Part shown: one piece after another, positions 23,530 through 35,427 of the stretch
Layout: the number at the start of each line of letters is the position of its first letter
Position numbering within the stretch: the first letter of the stretch is position 1
Source: Semisulcospira habei
Taxonomy: Eukaryota > Mollusca > Gastropoda > Semisulcospiridae
Length of the DNA: 64,000 nt
Assembly: GCA_036245525.1 (NCBI GenBank)
Contig: BTPG01000003.1
Location: 214,968,449 to 215,032,448, forward strand
Reading direction: 5' to 3'
The notes under the pieces: generated by a model
The model's input: the letters and a program-made list of their open reading frames with translations, nothing else
Database searches by the model: none
What the model was told of the DNA's origin: nothing
Position numbers and translations under genes: made by a program

Positions 23530-26022
23530 AATAATAATAATAATAATTACGGTATTTATAATGCGCTTATCTTATAATAATTATAACTCTAAGCGCACAC
23601 TCACAACTCGCGCACGCATGCGCACGCTTTAGACAATGACTCGCGTACCACAAACAGTGAAATACATTACGACGGTCAGCTTGGGGTGGGGAGTGCGGTG
23701 ATATAGTGCTAAAACTGTTGAAAGAGGTGAGTTTTGAGGGCGGACTGGAAGGAGGAGAGAGAGTGTTTCTGACGGAGAGAGAGTGGGAGAGTGTTCCAGG
23801 TGGATGGACCGTAGACGGAGAAGGAGCGGGGACCGAAAGTGTTAAGTTTGGTGCGAGGGATGTGGAGGCGGAGAGGGTCGGAGGCAGAGCGGAGGGAGCG
23901 GGAAGGTGTGTAGGGGTGAAGTAAGTTGGAGAGATAGGCAGGAGCGCAGTTGTTCAGGGATTTGTAGCAGAGAGACAGAACTTTGTATTGGATGCGTTGG
24001 GGGATGGGGAGCCAGTGAAGGAGTTTGAGCAGGGGTGTGATGTGGTCGGATTTTTTCTTTCTGAGGACGAGGCGGGCAGCATTGTTCTGGACGCGTTGGA
24101 GAGTGAAGATGGTGGAGTGAGGGAGACCGGAAAGGAGAGAGTTGCAATAGTCGATGCGAGATAAGATGAGAGAGACAGCAAGTTTGGTGGCAGCTTCGGT
24201 AGTGAGGTATGGTATTTTCTGATCTGACGGATGCGGCGGAGGTGGAAATAGCATGCCTGGGTCGTGGCGGAGACGAAGCTGGTCATGGGCAGAGAGGAAG
24301 CGAGGATGACGCCGAGGTTCTTGGCCGAGTCAGAGAGGGAGATGGGGGTGCTATCGAGTTGAAGGTGGAGAGAGGGAGGGAGCTGGGAGAGTTTTTGGCG
24401 AGTGCCAACCAGCATGGCTTCCGTTTTGTCGTCGTTCAGTTTCAGCTTGTTTGCTGTCATCCAGTTTTTTACGTCTTTGTAGCAGTCAGCCGTGCGAGTC
24501 AGTAGTGACTGAGTGTTGTCGAGTTTGTCTTTGTCTTGCAGTTGTGAGTCGTCAGCGTAGAGGTGGTGGTGTATGCGGTGAGACTGGATGATGTTGGACA
24601 GAGGAGAGGTGTAGAGTGTGAAAAGGACCGGGCCCAGGACGGATCCCTGTGGAACTCCGCAGGAGAGCTTTACCGGGTTGGAAGAGACGCCGTTGATGGT
24701 GACGGACTGCTGTCTGTCAGAGAGGTAGGAAAGAAACCAGGAGTGAGCAGAGTCAGTGATGCCGAAGGAGTGGTGGAGTCGGTGGAGGAGGATAGAGTGG
24801 TCTATAGTGTCAAAGGCGGCAGAGAGATCGAGTAGTGTAAGAAGGGAGATGTTGCCAGAGTCAGTGGAGAGAAGCAGCTCGTTTAAGATATGTAGAAGGG
24901 CTGTTTCAGTGCTGTGATGTTTCCGATAGGCAGACTGGAATGGACTGAGGAGGTTGTTGTCGGTGAGATGGAGGTTGAGCTGGTTAAGAACATCCTTCTC
25001 AAGAAGCTTGGACAGGAAAGAGAGATTGGAGACTGGGCGATAGTTCTTGAGTTCGTTTGGGTCGAGGTTGTGTTTTTTGACGAGAGGACGGACGATGGCG
25101 GACTTGAAAATATCGGGGACGGAGCCGTTTTCTAGAGATGCGTTGATGATGTCGGTAATGAAGGGTAGAAGTTTTGGAAGGCCGTCACGGTAAAGAGAAG
25201 CTGGGAGGGGGTCAAGTTCGCACGTTTTGAAGGGCATGGACTTTATGGTCTTGAGGACTTCATCCTGAGAGACGGTGCGGAAGGACGAGAGGGGAGTGCC
25301 GGAAAAGGTGGGGTCGGGAGGGCAAGGCGGAGGAGGCAGGGTGTCGAGTGTGTCGCGCAGATTTTGGATTTTGTCCGAAAAATAGGTAGAGAAAGCAGAC
25401 GGGAGTTCTTCTTTGCTGTGTGTGTTGGGGAGAGGAGAGTCTTTAGAAGTGCCTAGGAGTGTGTTCATGGTGGCGTAGAGGGTTTTGGAAGAGGTGGATT
25501 CCAGGATTTGGTTTTGAAGGTGTTTGCGTTTAGATTTGGAGATCATTTTGCAGACTTTGGATCTGGTTGTTTGGAAGATCTGTCTGTGAACGGTGAGGTC
25601 AGATGAGCGCCAGAGGCGTTCCGCTTGTCGGCGCTCACGCTTGGCCTCAGCTATGTCATCAGTGAGCCAGGGGGAGGGGAGTCGGTTGGGTATGGAGCAG
25701 GTGGTGACAGGGGCATGGGTGTTTAGAAGTTTTCGAAGGGAGGAATCGAAATGGGATGCAAGATCGGGAGAGGGGGCGGGGTCCGAGAGAAGGTCGACAG
25801 CTTCGTCGAAGAAGCTCTCGCGGTTGACAGATTTTAGTTTGCGGCGAGAGACAACGAGCTTGTTTTTTTTCGGGGGAGGTAGATTGAGGGAGACGAGAAT
25901 AGCGAAGTGGTCAGAGGGAAGCACAGAGGAGGTGTCAGAGTCGAGAAAGAGTTGATCGGAGGTGCGGGTGATGATCCAGTCGAGGGTGTGGCCAAGTCGG
26001 TGGGTGGGTTTAGTGATGTGTT
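23530..26022 (-). mobile_element. CR1 LINE, 5' truncated in the endonuclease, about 2.5 kb
   Basis: The element reads from about 26022 to a 3' (ATT)n tail at about 23530-23545. Its 3' 250 bases recur at 35166-35426 and 39397-39640. The 3' region contains the conserved 'tcttataataattataactc' segment and a GC-palindromic 'gcgcacgcatgcgcac' motif. The coding region is described separately. Confidence 0.85.
23709..26022 (-). pseudogene. CR1 ORF2: end of endonuclease plus complete reverse transcriptase, one frameshift
   Basis: Translation starts within the endonuclease ('GHTLDWIITR', 'PSDHFAI' near 25920). It runs through the linker into reverse transcriptase: 'NYRPVSNLSFLSKLLEK', 'FQSAYRKHHSTETAL', 'DLSAAFDTIDH', 'GVPQGSVLGPVLF' and 'YADDSQ' (catalytic, near 24545). 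The thumb and carboxyl region end 'LHWLPIPQRIQYK' and 'STWNTLPLSLR', with the stop at about 23709. The only obvious lesion is a 5-base duplication (GGTAT) near 24207, absent from the copy at 40.08 kb, which shifts the frame. A single lesion in about 770 codons suggests a fairly young insertion. Confidence 0.85.
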
Positions 26023-26029
26023 GTGTAAG

Positions 26030-27820
26030 AACAAATTACTCCGTTCTGTGTCAACGCTTGAAATATATGTCATTAGGGCATTAGAGCAAACTTTTAATAT
26101 GGAGTGTTCACCGAATATGGAACACACTTTAAATATAGGGCATTCGCCAAATCTATTTCACCAGGTCATTCCCTAATAAATAGGTCTCACCAAGTGAGGA
26201 GTAGTATGTAGAAAAAGAATTTTGTTTTCTGTTTCGGCGTCTGACAAAGTGTGGAGAAAAAAATGTGTTTCCACTCCAAGCACACGAACACATCGTGAGT
26301 GCTATTTAATAGGGGTAGACCAACCTGTGACGCATTTAAAATTAAAAGACAAAACCCATTACTCTACCCCCAGTGAGAGACCTGATTCAAAGTCAATATA
26401 CACCTACCCTGTTTTACGAGGGTTTTAACTCAACAACTCACGCGAGGAGAAAATTGGGTTTGTGGTTTCCTATTTCAGTGTAATGCGCCTTCCAGTTTCA
26501 ATTACAGGCACACGATAACACATTGTCTAATGTATGTATTGCTTTCATGGTTGTTTTTGGTTTTGTTGTTGTTATAGATGGTCAGTCAGTTGCTGCAGGG
26601 ATAGGCAAGCAAGTGAAGGTGAACAGACATGTCTCATCTTTGTATGCCTAAGTCATCAAATCATACATACCAGCCTGTGCTGTGCTGTGGTCTAAAAGTC
26701 CACTGATTTCTTCTACCACTGCGTTCCTGAAAAACAGTGCTAGAGAGCTCTTAGTTGATTACTGAAAAACAACTGAAACTTCATAGCAGCACAATGTCAA
26801 CTGTATTTATCTCTGATACAAGAACAGCAAAGCCCATGACTGCATGTTCTCAGACCAGTGACCTTGACAAAAGGTCACTCAAATGTCAAATGTGCTGAAC
26901 ATACTATAAACATGGGAAAACTTAACTCTAAATGCACTCAACTCTCCCTTTTTTCCAGGAGTACAAATCAATGTGACTGTTCAAAATATTTAGTTGCTGC
27001 GACCGTTCTTATTAAATGTCAGCAAAAGAGAGAGCATTCAAGTGCTCGCGAACCTTGCCCCACAGCAGGCTGATGTCCATGCGGCGATCACTTTCTGCTT
27101 CAATATCGGGTGTCCCATCTAAACAGTTACTGTTCTTCATAATACAGCTTAACAAATATCAAAATCAAGTCATGATCAATCGAATTTAAAAACCAGAATG
27201 GCAAAGTCATTGTGGGGCTCACGAGCATGTCCGATACACATAATAAACCTGACCTTTACCTTTCTAACAGAGTATCTTTCAAATAAGACTTGACTTTTGA
27301 ACCTGCGAAATCCACTTTTCTCAAAATTAATGAATTGTTTTCACACTTTTGCAACCTCTCATGACCCTTGAAAGTGAATAACCACTGCACACTTCATGCA
27401 CGAGAAAGTTTCATTATAAGCTATCTTTAAGCTAAATTTGATTTTTACAGTTTGACAAACCCTAACAAAAACTGAAATTGTACACAAAATAGTCATCCCA
27501 ATTAATGTGAAAAAGGTTTTGTCAAATGGTATCCATTTACCAAGTTTAAGTCCCAAGCTTAGAACAGTATTTGAGAAAAACAACATGGCAATTTTGTACT
27601 GATTTCTTGACCCTCTGTGACCCTGAACTTTGAGATAGGTCACTGAAATTAGTATGTTTAGAAAGGTCGCGACACAAGAGTCAGTGGACAAATCTGATGA
27701 CTATGGCTTTAATACTAATAGTCTTCAAGGTAAACATCAACTTTACAAATTTACTATAGACAACAGTTGACAGACAGCAGATACACAGACTCACTGTTGA
27801 ATCACACTTGAGCCAGAAAT
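26030..27820. other. No gene seen
   Basis: AT-rich sequence without a supported coding region. Around 26085-26170 there are repeated short phrases of the type 'aatatggagtgttcaccgaa', suggesting a decayed short tandem repeat. Confidence 0.5.
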
Positions 27821-28318
27821 GATGCTAAGGCTACTGTATACCTCTCTTCCTGACTTTATTACTTAAAGTCAATGTGTCATTTGTCAGGACACTATGATTT
27901 AGAAGTACAACACTATTAATGATACTAAGGCTGCTGTATACCCTTCTTCCTGACTTTATTACTTAAAGTCAATGTGTCATTTGTCAGGACAATATGATTT
28001 AGAAGTACAACACTATTAATGATACTAAGACTGCTGTATACCCCTCTTCCTGACTTTATTACTTAAAGTCATTGTGTCATTTGTCTGGACACTATGATTT
28101 AGAAGTACAACACTGTTAATGATACTAAGGCTGCTGTATACCCTTCTTCCTGACTTTATTACTTAAAGTCATTGTGTCATTTGTCAGGACACTATGATTT
28201 AGAAGTACAACACTATTAATGATACTAAGGCTGCTGTATACCCCTCTTCCTGACTTTATTACTTACAGTCAATGTGTCATTTGTCAGGACACTATGATTT
28301 AGAAGTACAACACTGTTC
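27821..28318. repeat. 100-bp tandem repeat, five copies
   Basis: Units start at 27821, 27921, 28021, 28121 and 28221, each beginning 'gat(g/a)ctaag(g/a)ct(a/g)ctg'. The period is exactly 100 bases and the copies differ by only a few substitutions. No coding potential is seen. Confidence 0.97.
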
Positions 28319-28639
28319 ATTTGAAATAATGTTCACCGACATATTTTATTAAATAAAAGTGGTAATGATATTGATGCTTTTGGCATGGTCTAGAAAAGTT
28401 TATAAGCACAAGAGGTACAAATACTGAATATGCTTACAAGCACGTCCAATGACCCCAAGTAAGGGCTGACAATTTGTTAGGACATTCTTTAGGAGTTCTT
28501 CACGTAAATTTTGGTACCATTTTTTTCTGATGTTCTGTCGACAAATATAACAGCAATGTCCAGTCCTGTGTCCTGAAGCTTGTCTATCTGAAATGAAAGT
28601 AAGTGTTAATATGGTAAAAAAAATCAACATCCTCTTTAT

Positions 28640-29021
28640 CCAATAACCTTTGCAGATCCTTTGTCAATGTTCCTAGTCACCCACTCTCTGATCAGTTTCA
28701 AATGCTACCATCAGGCAGACGTTTCAACATGCCACTTGCCAAAAGGAATGTTTTTAAGAAGTCTTTTATTCCAACTGCTGTCTCGATTTTGAACTCTCGT
28801 TTATAACGCCGCGATAAGTATGATCTACTTAACATTACCTCCCATCTTGTGACAGATTGCTTGTGATAGATTGCTGCAATGATAATTTTTCATGATATGC
28901 TTTTGCAGCGTTTGTTAATGTCTTATATTGTTGTTTCATGACGAGCCGAAAGGCAAATTTCTGTCGTGCCTGGACTCGAACAGACAATAAAGTTGTATTG
29001 TATTGTATTGTATTGTATTGA
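28640..29021 (+). mobile_element. 3' end of a LINE with (TATTG)n tail
   Basis: The first part encodes a typical LINE carboxyl end: 'QMLPSGRRFNMP', 'LAKRNVFKKSFIPTAVS', then a stop. An untranslated region follows with 'gacaataaagttg', containing a polyadenylation signal, and a short (TATTG)n tail at 28994-29021. It is truncated at the 5' side. Confidence 0.7.
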
Positions 29022-29829
29022 AACAGTCTCACTGAGGAATCACAGCCCTATAAAATGTGCCTATGCATACTTAATAAATCCAAAACAAAACCAAAAAACT
29101 CCAGCAGAATAGTCTGAAATAACTGGGTTCTTCTTCCCTGGCCCACAACTTTGATGACGTGACCCACAATCTTTTAGTACGTTGCTGACAACAGTGTCGA
29201 ATGCACACAGAACCTAATTGACACAGTGACTGAAGAGGAGATGCTGAACCAAAATTAACTTTATACTACAGGTCCTGGATATTAAAAACCCCTTAGTAAT
29301 AGCTCAGACTATTTTAAACAATAGACAGACCCAGAATGAAATGACAACTGAAAGATTACATTGCACTGAATTGTCTTCAGCAGCTGCTGTCTATCACATC
29401 CACTCTGCTGGCGAACATCAGCTGCCTTAGAGGTGTAAACAGCTTTCTCCTCAGCACCTTCTCTGCATTTTAGACCAGTCCCTGTGACGTAGAAATAGTA
29501 TTATAGGAGAAAAAAGCAGTACACTGCATTCAAACATACTCATTCTGCTGCATTGGATCCCTCTGTATCATTAAATAGTGATCAAAAGTGTAATGATGCA
29601 AATTAAGCATTTGGCAATTTCCCGGGTTGCTGAAAAGGGTCAACCCTTCCCCCTTGTTTCCTCACAAATGCTACAGGCAACTTTCAGGCGTCTTAAATTT
29701 CAACATCAATCCCAATATTTGGAGCTCAGAAAAGCATTTTTCATTTGACAGGTGACTGAACTGCAGTGTTACTCTTAGGCTGCTAATTTTTGGCTCACAT
29801 GCAAAGCAAATGTGAGTCTATGTTTGGGC
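29022..29829. other. No gene seen
   Basis: No supported coding region or repeat. Possibly intergenic or intronic. Confidence 0.5.
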
Positions 29830-30510
29830 CAGTGGTCCTCCATCTGTCGTAAACTTTAACGTTGGCATTTTCTCGGAGACTATTCAAGCCACCGTGTTCA
29901 ATCTTGGCCCAAGGATACTTTGTTGCAAGACCTTTCCAAACATACCAATTTACGTGACCTCTCATAATGTCAAGGTCACAGGGGCAAAGGAAATAGGTCA
30001 AAAATAGCTGTATTTTGACATAATTTATTTTTTCTCAAATACTATTCACAACTTCAAACCCAAACTTAATACAAAGATACCTGATGGTAAAACCTTTCTA
30101 AGCATACTAATCTGGATTACCCCTCGGAAAGGTCAAGGGTCACAAGAGCTCAGGAAATAGGTTCAAAAATAGCCATATTTTGACAAAAGATGTTTTTTTT
30201 TCTAAAATACTATTCACAACTTCAAACCCAAACATGCTACAGAGGTACCCGATGGGAAGACCCTTCTATGCATACTAATTTGGTTGATTCCTTGGAAAGG
30301 TCAAGGGTCACAAGAGCTCAGGAAATAGGTCCAAAATAGCCATAATTATTTGACAAAAGATGTTTTATTTCTTTCTCAAATACTATTGACAACTTCAGTT
30401 CAAACCCAAATTTGGTACAGAGATACCTGATGGTAAGACCTATCTATGAATACTAATTTGGATGACCATTCGGAAAGGTCAAGGGTCACAGTCAGACAAA
30501 TGTGTGTAAA
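29830..30510. repeat. Diverged tandem repeat, about 170-bp unit, four copies
   Basis: Repeated phrases include 'actattcacaacttcaaacc', 'ggaaaggtcaagggtcaca' and 'ctcaggaaatagg', at spacings of about 165-175 bases. The first copy (29830-30000) is the most diverged. Confidence 0.75.
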
Positions 30511-30519
30511 ATGCCATTT

Positions 30520-31110
30520 TAACAATAACATTCTTGTTATTATGAACATTTCGCAAATTTTTCAATCAAATTTGGCACAAAGGTAGCTGATGCTTGGGGG
30601 AGTGGGGGTTGACAGATGTGTGAAACATGCTTACATTTTGAAAAAAAAAAACATGGATTTTGCTGGTGCGGAACCCAGCTCTTTACTTATTGTCACAAAG
30701 GTCACATATACAGACTGGTCGTCCCCGTGAGCTATAATGGCTTTACCTTTCTTGTTAAATCTTGCTGACTTTCATCAGAAAAAGACATGGGTTATAGGCT
30801 TGACCTGATGCATCCTTTTTAGGGATATAGATGATCGTATTGTTCTAAATCTGGGTGTTTTTCTGTGGGTTGGCGTTTGGGTGCCTGATAGGCGGGGGCA
30901 GGGGATCTAACTGTTTGTCTGTCCAGCGCTGAGTAATTCCCCTTGGTATATGTACAGTTCTACCAGCGCTAGCCTCAACTATCTGGTTTGTGAGTATTCT
31001 ATAACTCGAGGCAAAATTTGTATCGTTACATTGTTGTGTATTATCTTGTGCACTTAGAAAGTATGCAGGAGAAACACATGTACCGGCACAAACAAGAAGG
31101 CGCACTACTA
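30520..31110. other. No gene seen
   Basis: No supported feature. Confidence 0.5.
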
Positions 31111-31111
31111 A

Positions 31112-31477
31112 ATGTGGTCACTACTTTATCAAAGTATTTCGCCAAGTTTTAAGCTTGTGGGTACATACAGAATTTTGCACACACATACACACATACATAC
31201 ATACATATATACATACAAACACACACACACACATATACACACATACATACATACATACATACATACATTCATACATTCATACATACGCACATACGGCGGT
31301 TCGCGCCAAATGTACGTTCAGCAACGAGGTTAGCGTAAATAGACATGGCGTAATTTTTATCTTGTTACTTCAATTGTGAGAGGTTTAGGCCTGCCCGTCT
31401 TTGACATCATGGACATGCTATTAAATTCATCCCACCGCGACCCGTCCTAAAAAGTCCCTTCTATAAATAGAAGGAAC

Positions 31478-31490
<13 letters not shown>
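31112..31490 (+). repeat. Dispersed repeat with internal (ACAT)n, also present inverted at 58.6 kb
   Basis: The segment starts near 'gtatttcgccaagttt', contains (ACAT)n (31180-31285), continues 'gaggttagcgtaaatagaca' and ends at 'ccttctataaatagaagg'. The same order appears reversed at 58610-58890. Its 'gtaatttttatcttgttact' part resembles the repeat at 32280, so the two families may be related. Confidence 0.7.
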
Positions 31491-31550
<60 letters not shown>

Positions 31551-31560
31551 TAATAATAAT
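31480..31560. repeat. (AAT)n microsatellite
   Basis: About 26 AAT units with one interruption. Confidence 0.97.
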
Positions 31561-31569
31561 ACTGTTTAT

Positions 31570-32270
31570 TGCCATTTGCCTTAAGACATAAAGCATAGGA
31601 ATGTGTGCTGGTGTCGTTACAATTACAAACATCTCAGTCGACTCTATCACACAATTCAATGCTCTACACACACTGTCAAAACTTTAAAACTGAACAACTA
31701 ATCTCACAACCCAATGCGTACCCATTAACACACCCACGCTCATTTCCCACACACACTGACACAACGCACACGCCTATTAATCTAAAAAGTCTAAATTAAT
31801 TAAGGTATATCGTTTAAAATGAAAACAGACTATCATAGAGTAAATATGTCACTAATTTAGTGATCACAGTCGGGTGTAAAACTAGTTAATATATATCGTA
31901 AGTGACTAGGCTAATACTGTTATGCACTATTCTCTCGACCGTCGGGGGCGCGCCCTGCCGGGGAGGAGACTCATGGAGTCAACTCGACCAAAAGCGCCAC
32001 CAACAACCAAGGGGATAGCACAAGGGATGGGCGAGGGCGAGGTCGAGGTGCTCTGTAGGCCGGCCACACAATACCATACACATACGCACACTCACTCAGT
32101 CATTCACGAAAACATCAGTCCTCGGCAATGAAACTATGATCGGCCCACAGAGCACATCATCGCACGCTTATAGCACTGAAAGGGCTCGGACAGCACTAGG
32201 GTAAAAACCGTTATTAAAACGGTTTGTCCGTGCTTTGAGAGCAGAGTAGCGGCGACCAGACGGAAGCAGG
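31570..32270. other. No gene seen
   Basis: No supported coding region. Short (CA)-rich patches are present. Confidence 0.5.
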
Positions 32271-32279
32271 TTAACATAT

Positions 32280-32358
32280 ATCGGGAGAATTCACTTGGGA
32301 AAAATATCCTAAAGTTTCAAGCTCTTCTGGCCAAATAAATGCGAGATTTATTCGCTGT

Positions 32359-32453
<95 letters not shown>

Positions 32454-32610
32454 GTTTGCCTAGCTAGACGTGACGTCAATTTTATCTTGTTACTGCTTTG
32501 CAAGGACTCGGGGTCCGTCCCCCCAACATATTGTGTCATTCTCTGGAACGCACTTTAACCAGGCACATTTCAAAGTCTATCGTATTTTCATTGCGGTAGA
32601 CAAACATGTG
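32280..32610 (+). repeat. Dispersed repeat with internal (CA)n, copy 2
   Basis: This is the counterpart of 22570-22945. It shares 'atatcctaaagtttcaag', a (CA)n run (32360-32450), and 'gtttgcctagctagacg' with TGACGTCA at 32471. It ends about 50 bases before a C-type lectin exon. Confidence 0.7.
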
Positions 32611-32660
32611 TTAAACCCTAGACGTTGTATTATTTTTACGACTGCAATCCTCTGCTGCAG

Positions 32661-32749
32661 ATGGGAATCAAACAATCAGCCGCCAAATTTCACTGACTGG
32701 GCTCCTGAGCGACTAAAAAATGCAGACTGCGTTTATCTTCAGTTCGAAT
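32661..32749 (+). CDS. C-type lectin domain exon (middle part)
   Basis: The exon is bounded by a good acceptor ('tctgctgcag') and a good donor ('gtaagt'). It encodes about 29 residues with 'WESNNQPPNFTDWAP' and 'DCVYLQF'. This is the long-loop and core part of a C-type lectin-like domain, in which a Trp, a conserved Asn/Pro pair and an Asp-Cys-Val run are usual. A canonical EPN or QPD sugar motif is not clear, so carbohydrate binding cannot be assumed. The exon leaves one base over (phase 1), which fits the next exon at 33131. Upstream exons with the front of the domain were not found in the window. The host gene is on the plus strand. Confidence 0.7.
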
Positions 32750-33130
32750 GTAAGTTTGCCAACAGAATAAAAACACTGACAAAATACAGATGATGGGCTA
32801 TAATAGTTCAGTGGAATGACCAGATTAGTATAGAGGCCAGGATAATCTGGCACTACCCTTGAACGCCTATCCTTGTGCCTGGCGTCTAGAAACTACAACC
32901 TTTCAGCTGTGGTAGTGCCAGATTAGACTTGAATCTCACTTGACTTATCTTAAGACACTAGAACACTAGCTTATCTCAGTGGCCTTTCGAAAAGATCAAG
33001 GTTATACTTATTATGTGGCTCTGTCATGCACCTGAGCCATGTGGACTTCGCCTGTTTTGTTAGGTAATAACATGACTACTTGTCATTCAAATGTATATGT
33101 TCTCACCAATTTGTTTTCTTTTTCTCATAG

Positions 33131-33199
33131 ATGAGCCGGTAAACTGGCGCGACTCGCCTTGTTCCCAGTTAGCTTATGTCATATGTGAATACCACACAG
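33131..33199 (+). CDS. C-type lectin domain exon (carboxyl-terminal part)
   Basis: This 69-base exon between 'tttttctcatag' and 'gtgcgtg' encodes 'EPVNWRDSPCSQLAYVICEY'. The Trp-x-Asp followed by Cys, and the closing 'ICEY', are the last strands of a C-type lectin-like domain with the two final disulfide cysteines. Splice phase is 1 at both ends, and joining to 32749 keeps the frame. The NWRD segment takes the place of the WND calcium-site motif. Confidence 0.75.
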
Positions 33200-33299
33200 G
33201 TGCGTGATATAGATATAAGTACATCAGTATGCATTTGTATTTTGTGTTTTGACAAATTAGTTTCTCTTGTAAGCATCCTTAATAGCAAGTGCATGTTTG

Positions 33300-33430
33300 A
33301 AGGGTTACAAACACTGCGGCTGACATCGGCCCGAGTTTCTTTTGCCTACTAGGTAGGTGCTTCACCGCTACACCACAGCCCGATGGTATACTAGGCGCTT
33401 CACTGCTACACCACAGCCCCATGGTATACT
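33300..33430 (-). mobile_element. Possible tRNA-derived SINE head, partly duplicated
   Basis: On the minus strand, 'gggctgtggtgtagcggtga' resembles the 5' part and A box of a tRNA. It occurs twice, about 38 bases apart. No good B box was found. It is only a weak call. Confidence 0.3.
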
Positions 33431-33752
33431 AGATTCAGTTTGACTATCTGTCTGTCTTTCTGTTTTCAAGACCATGTCTCTCAAACAACTGGACCGATCC
33501 GAATCAACGTTTAAGAGCTGATACATACTGAACCAATGTAGACTGTCGTGTACTAAAATGGCCTCGATAATTTAAACGTTAATGTCATGCTGGCCATATC
33601 TGTTTAAACATTTCTGCCATGGATAATTTCCAAGCCAGTAGCCACTTTGATCACTTTTCACAGGATAACCTTGAATGTCCATCAGATCATTCCAGTGATT
33701 TTGAAGTAATGGCTTCCCTTGGCAGTGACTCTGCATGCTTGTATGTCTTCAG

Positions 33753-33875
33753 AAGTCGACGAGTGTAAGAATAAGTCCACAGTTTGTATGAATGGTGGTA
33801 TCTGCAGCGACACTAAGAATACTGCTGCCCGTTGCAGTTGTCCTGCCTCTACTACAGGCAGAGTATGTGAAACTG
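33753..33875 (+). CDS. EGF-like domain exon
   Basis: This 123-base exon with acceptor 'gtatgtcttcag' and donor 'gtaagt' encodes one EGF module of about 40 residues. The six cysteines have normal spacing: 'DECKNKSTVC', 'NGGICSD', 'CSCPASTTGRVCET'. The DE start could allow a calcium-binding EGF, but the downstream Asn/aromatic consensus is not complete. It is phase 1-1, so it can be skipped or duplicated without frame change, as is typical for EGF exons. It follows the C-type lectin exons by about 550 bases, suggesting a secreted or membrane protein with lectin and EGF modules. Confidence 0.8.
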
Positions 33876-34017
33876 GTAAGTTAATTAACCTTTACATGTA
33901 TTTTAACTTATGAATTTAATTAACTCATTGTGTCCCGCAGGTACGAAATCCCCACACTTTGGAGTTGTCCTCCGAGGACTGCATTACAATTCAGGAGACA
34001 AATCGACCATATTAGTT

Positions 34018-34079
34018 CAAGGGTGGTGCCACAATAGCTTAGGGCCTACAGGCACCTATCTGTTCTGGCACCACCCTTG
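34018..34079. repeat. Short palindrome next to the gypsy LTR
   Basis: 'caagggtggtgcca' and its reverse complement 'tggcaccacccttg' flank a centre of about 34 bases. The gypsy LTR begins immediately after it. Confidence 0.7.
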
Positions 34080-34926
34080 TGTTACGTGCTAGTCGTAGTC
34101 GTAGTATGATGCAATCACACCAGACGCACGCACGTTGGGTTCTTGTAAAGAAACGTCTTTCTATCTATTTATTTATACCCCGTAGTCTTGCCGACCGTTG
34201 GGGCACCACTGATGACTTGACAACCAGCTCCCTCCATTCCTCTATGTTCTCTGCCATTCTTAACGTATCACTTAGCCTCAGCGCTATACGTTAATAATGG
34301 CAGAGAACAGAGATGAATGGAGGGAGCTGGTCAAAGAAACGTCACTCAGCTGCAACACGTCACACGTGGCACAAGGCTGTAGACCACACTAGAGTAACAG
34401 TTCCAACAATATTATATTGCAGCGATGCAATCTCCACACAATACATCCACAAATTCACCAACACTGATGCACTGTCTCATCTGCATTGCATCACTTTTGA
34501 CACATTGCTTCACTCGTACAATGTACACAGATATTTCCTAACACGCTCTTTTATACTATTACAGATTTCCAGAATAATCCAGCAAATTCACACAATACAA
34601 CCAATCAGTAAAGAAGTTTCTACTAAAGTCTAGGCGAATTCGATAACACGTTGCGAAATGTAGGCGACACATTGACGCCATATCTGGATCAGTAGAAATG
34701 TCACGACGCTGCTCGAACCTTCCAGTCTAATGTAGATTAACGTTTACAACGTTGTAGCGAAGCTACCCGTCACAACAAAATCATTCGCAATTCTCCGTGC
34801 AAAACAAAATGAATCCTACTAAAATGGTGTGTAATTTTTATCTAAAATAACTCAAACGAAAATCGGATCCTTAACACACACATGCTCTTAAAATATAACA
34901 CAACCACAAACGTAACAAACGTTACA
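34080..34926 (-). repeat. 3' LTR of the gypsy element
   Basis: It runs from TGTAACGT on the minus strand (34926), directly after the purine tract AAAAAGAGG, to ACGTAACA (34080). A TATA-type box 'agtataaaagag' (about 34547-34558, minus) lies in its middle, consistent with a U3 promoter. It contains a 175-base foldback insertion, so the original LTR was about 660 bases. Confidence 0.6.
34158..34332. mobile_element. Foldback insertion in the gypsy LTR
   Basis: It is flanked by the 11-base direct repeat AAAGAAACGTC (34147-34157 and 34333-34343). Its right two thirds fold back: 'ccagctccctccattcctct' near 34222 pairs with the sequence ending at 34331. Confidence 0.8.
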
Positions 34927-35114
34927 CCTCTTTTTAGGACGTAATTTCACAAAATGTCTTCTCAAATCTCAAAACAAAGTTGTGGCAGAGTTAAACTACA
35001 CATAACTATAAATGTTAACAATTTCATATAAAAATACAAATAAAATCAACTGCTCTGAGATAATCGTCTCACAGTTCCTTTAAATTGTCCTGGACAAAGA
35101 AAGGAAAAGTTCAT

Positions 35115-35165
35115 TTACACTGCTCTGCTCAGGTAATCTGCTCCAAAGTTCTGTGAACCCTTGAT
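35115..35165 (-). pseudogene. Last codons of the gypsy pol gene
   Basis: The minus strand reads 'KGSQNFGADYLSRAV' then a stop (35115). This is the usual end of a gypsy RNase H/pol reading frame, and it continues the frame interrupted at 35427 by a CR1 tail. Confidence 0.65.
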
Positions 35166-35426
35166 AATAATAATAATAATAGTAAATAATAATTACGATA
35201 TTTATAATGCGCTTATCTTATAATAATTATAACTCTAAGCGCGCACTCACAGCTCGCGCACGCATGCGCGCGCTTTAGACAATGTCTCAGGTACCACAAA
35301 TAGTGAAATACATTACGACAGTCAGCTTGGGGTGGGGAGTGTGGTGATATAGTGCTAAAACTGTTGAAAGAGGTGATTTTTTAGGGCGGACTGGAAGGAG
35401 GAGAGAGAATGTTTCTGACGGAGAGA
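35166..35426 (-). mobile_element. CR1 LINE 3' end, third copy
   Basis: About 260 bases closely match the 3' end of the CR1 at 23530, including the (ATT)n tail side and 'tcttataataattataactc'. It is strongly 5' truncated and inserted in the gypsy pol frame. Confidence 0.85.
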
Positions 35427-35427
35427 T

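Noticed and set aside
23709..25955. Plus-strand open frames across the CR1 element
   Set aside because: They are antisense shadows of the minus-strand reverse transcriptase.
33300..33430. Functional tRNA gene
   Set aside because: Only the 5'/A-box-like part is present. There is no cloverleaf or B box, and part of it is duplicated.
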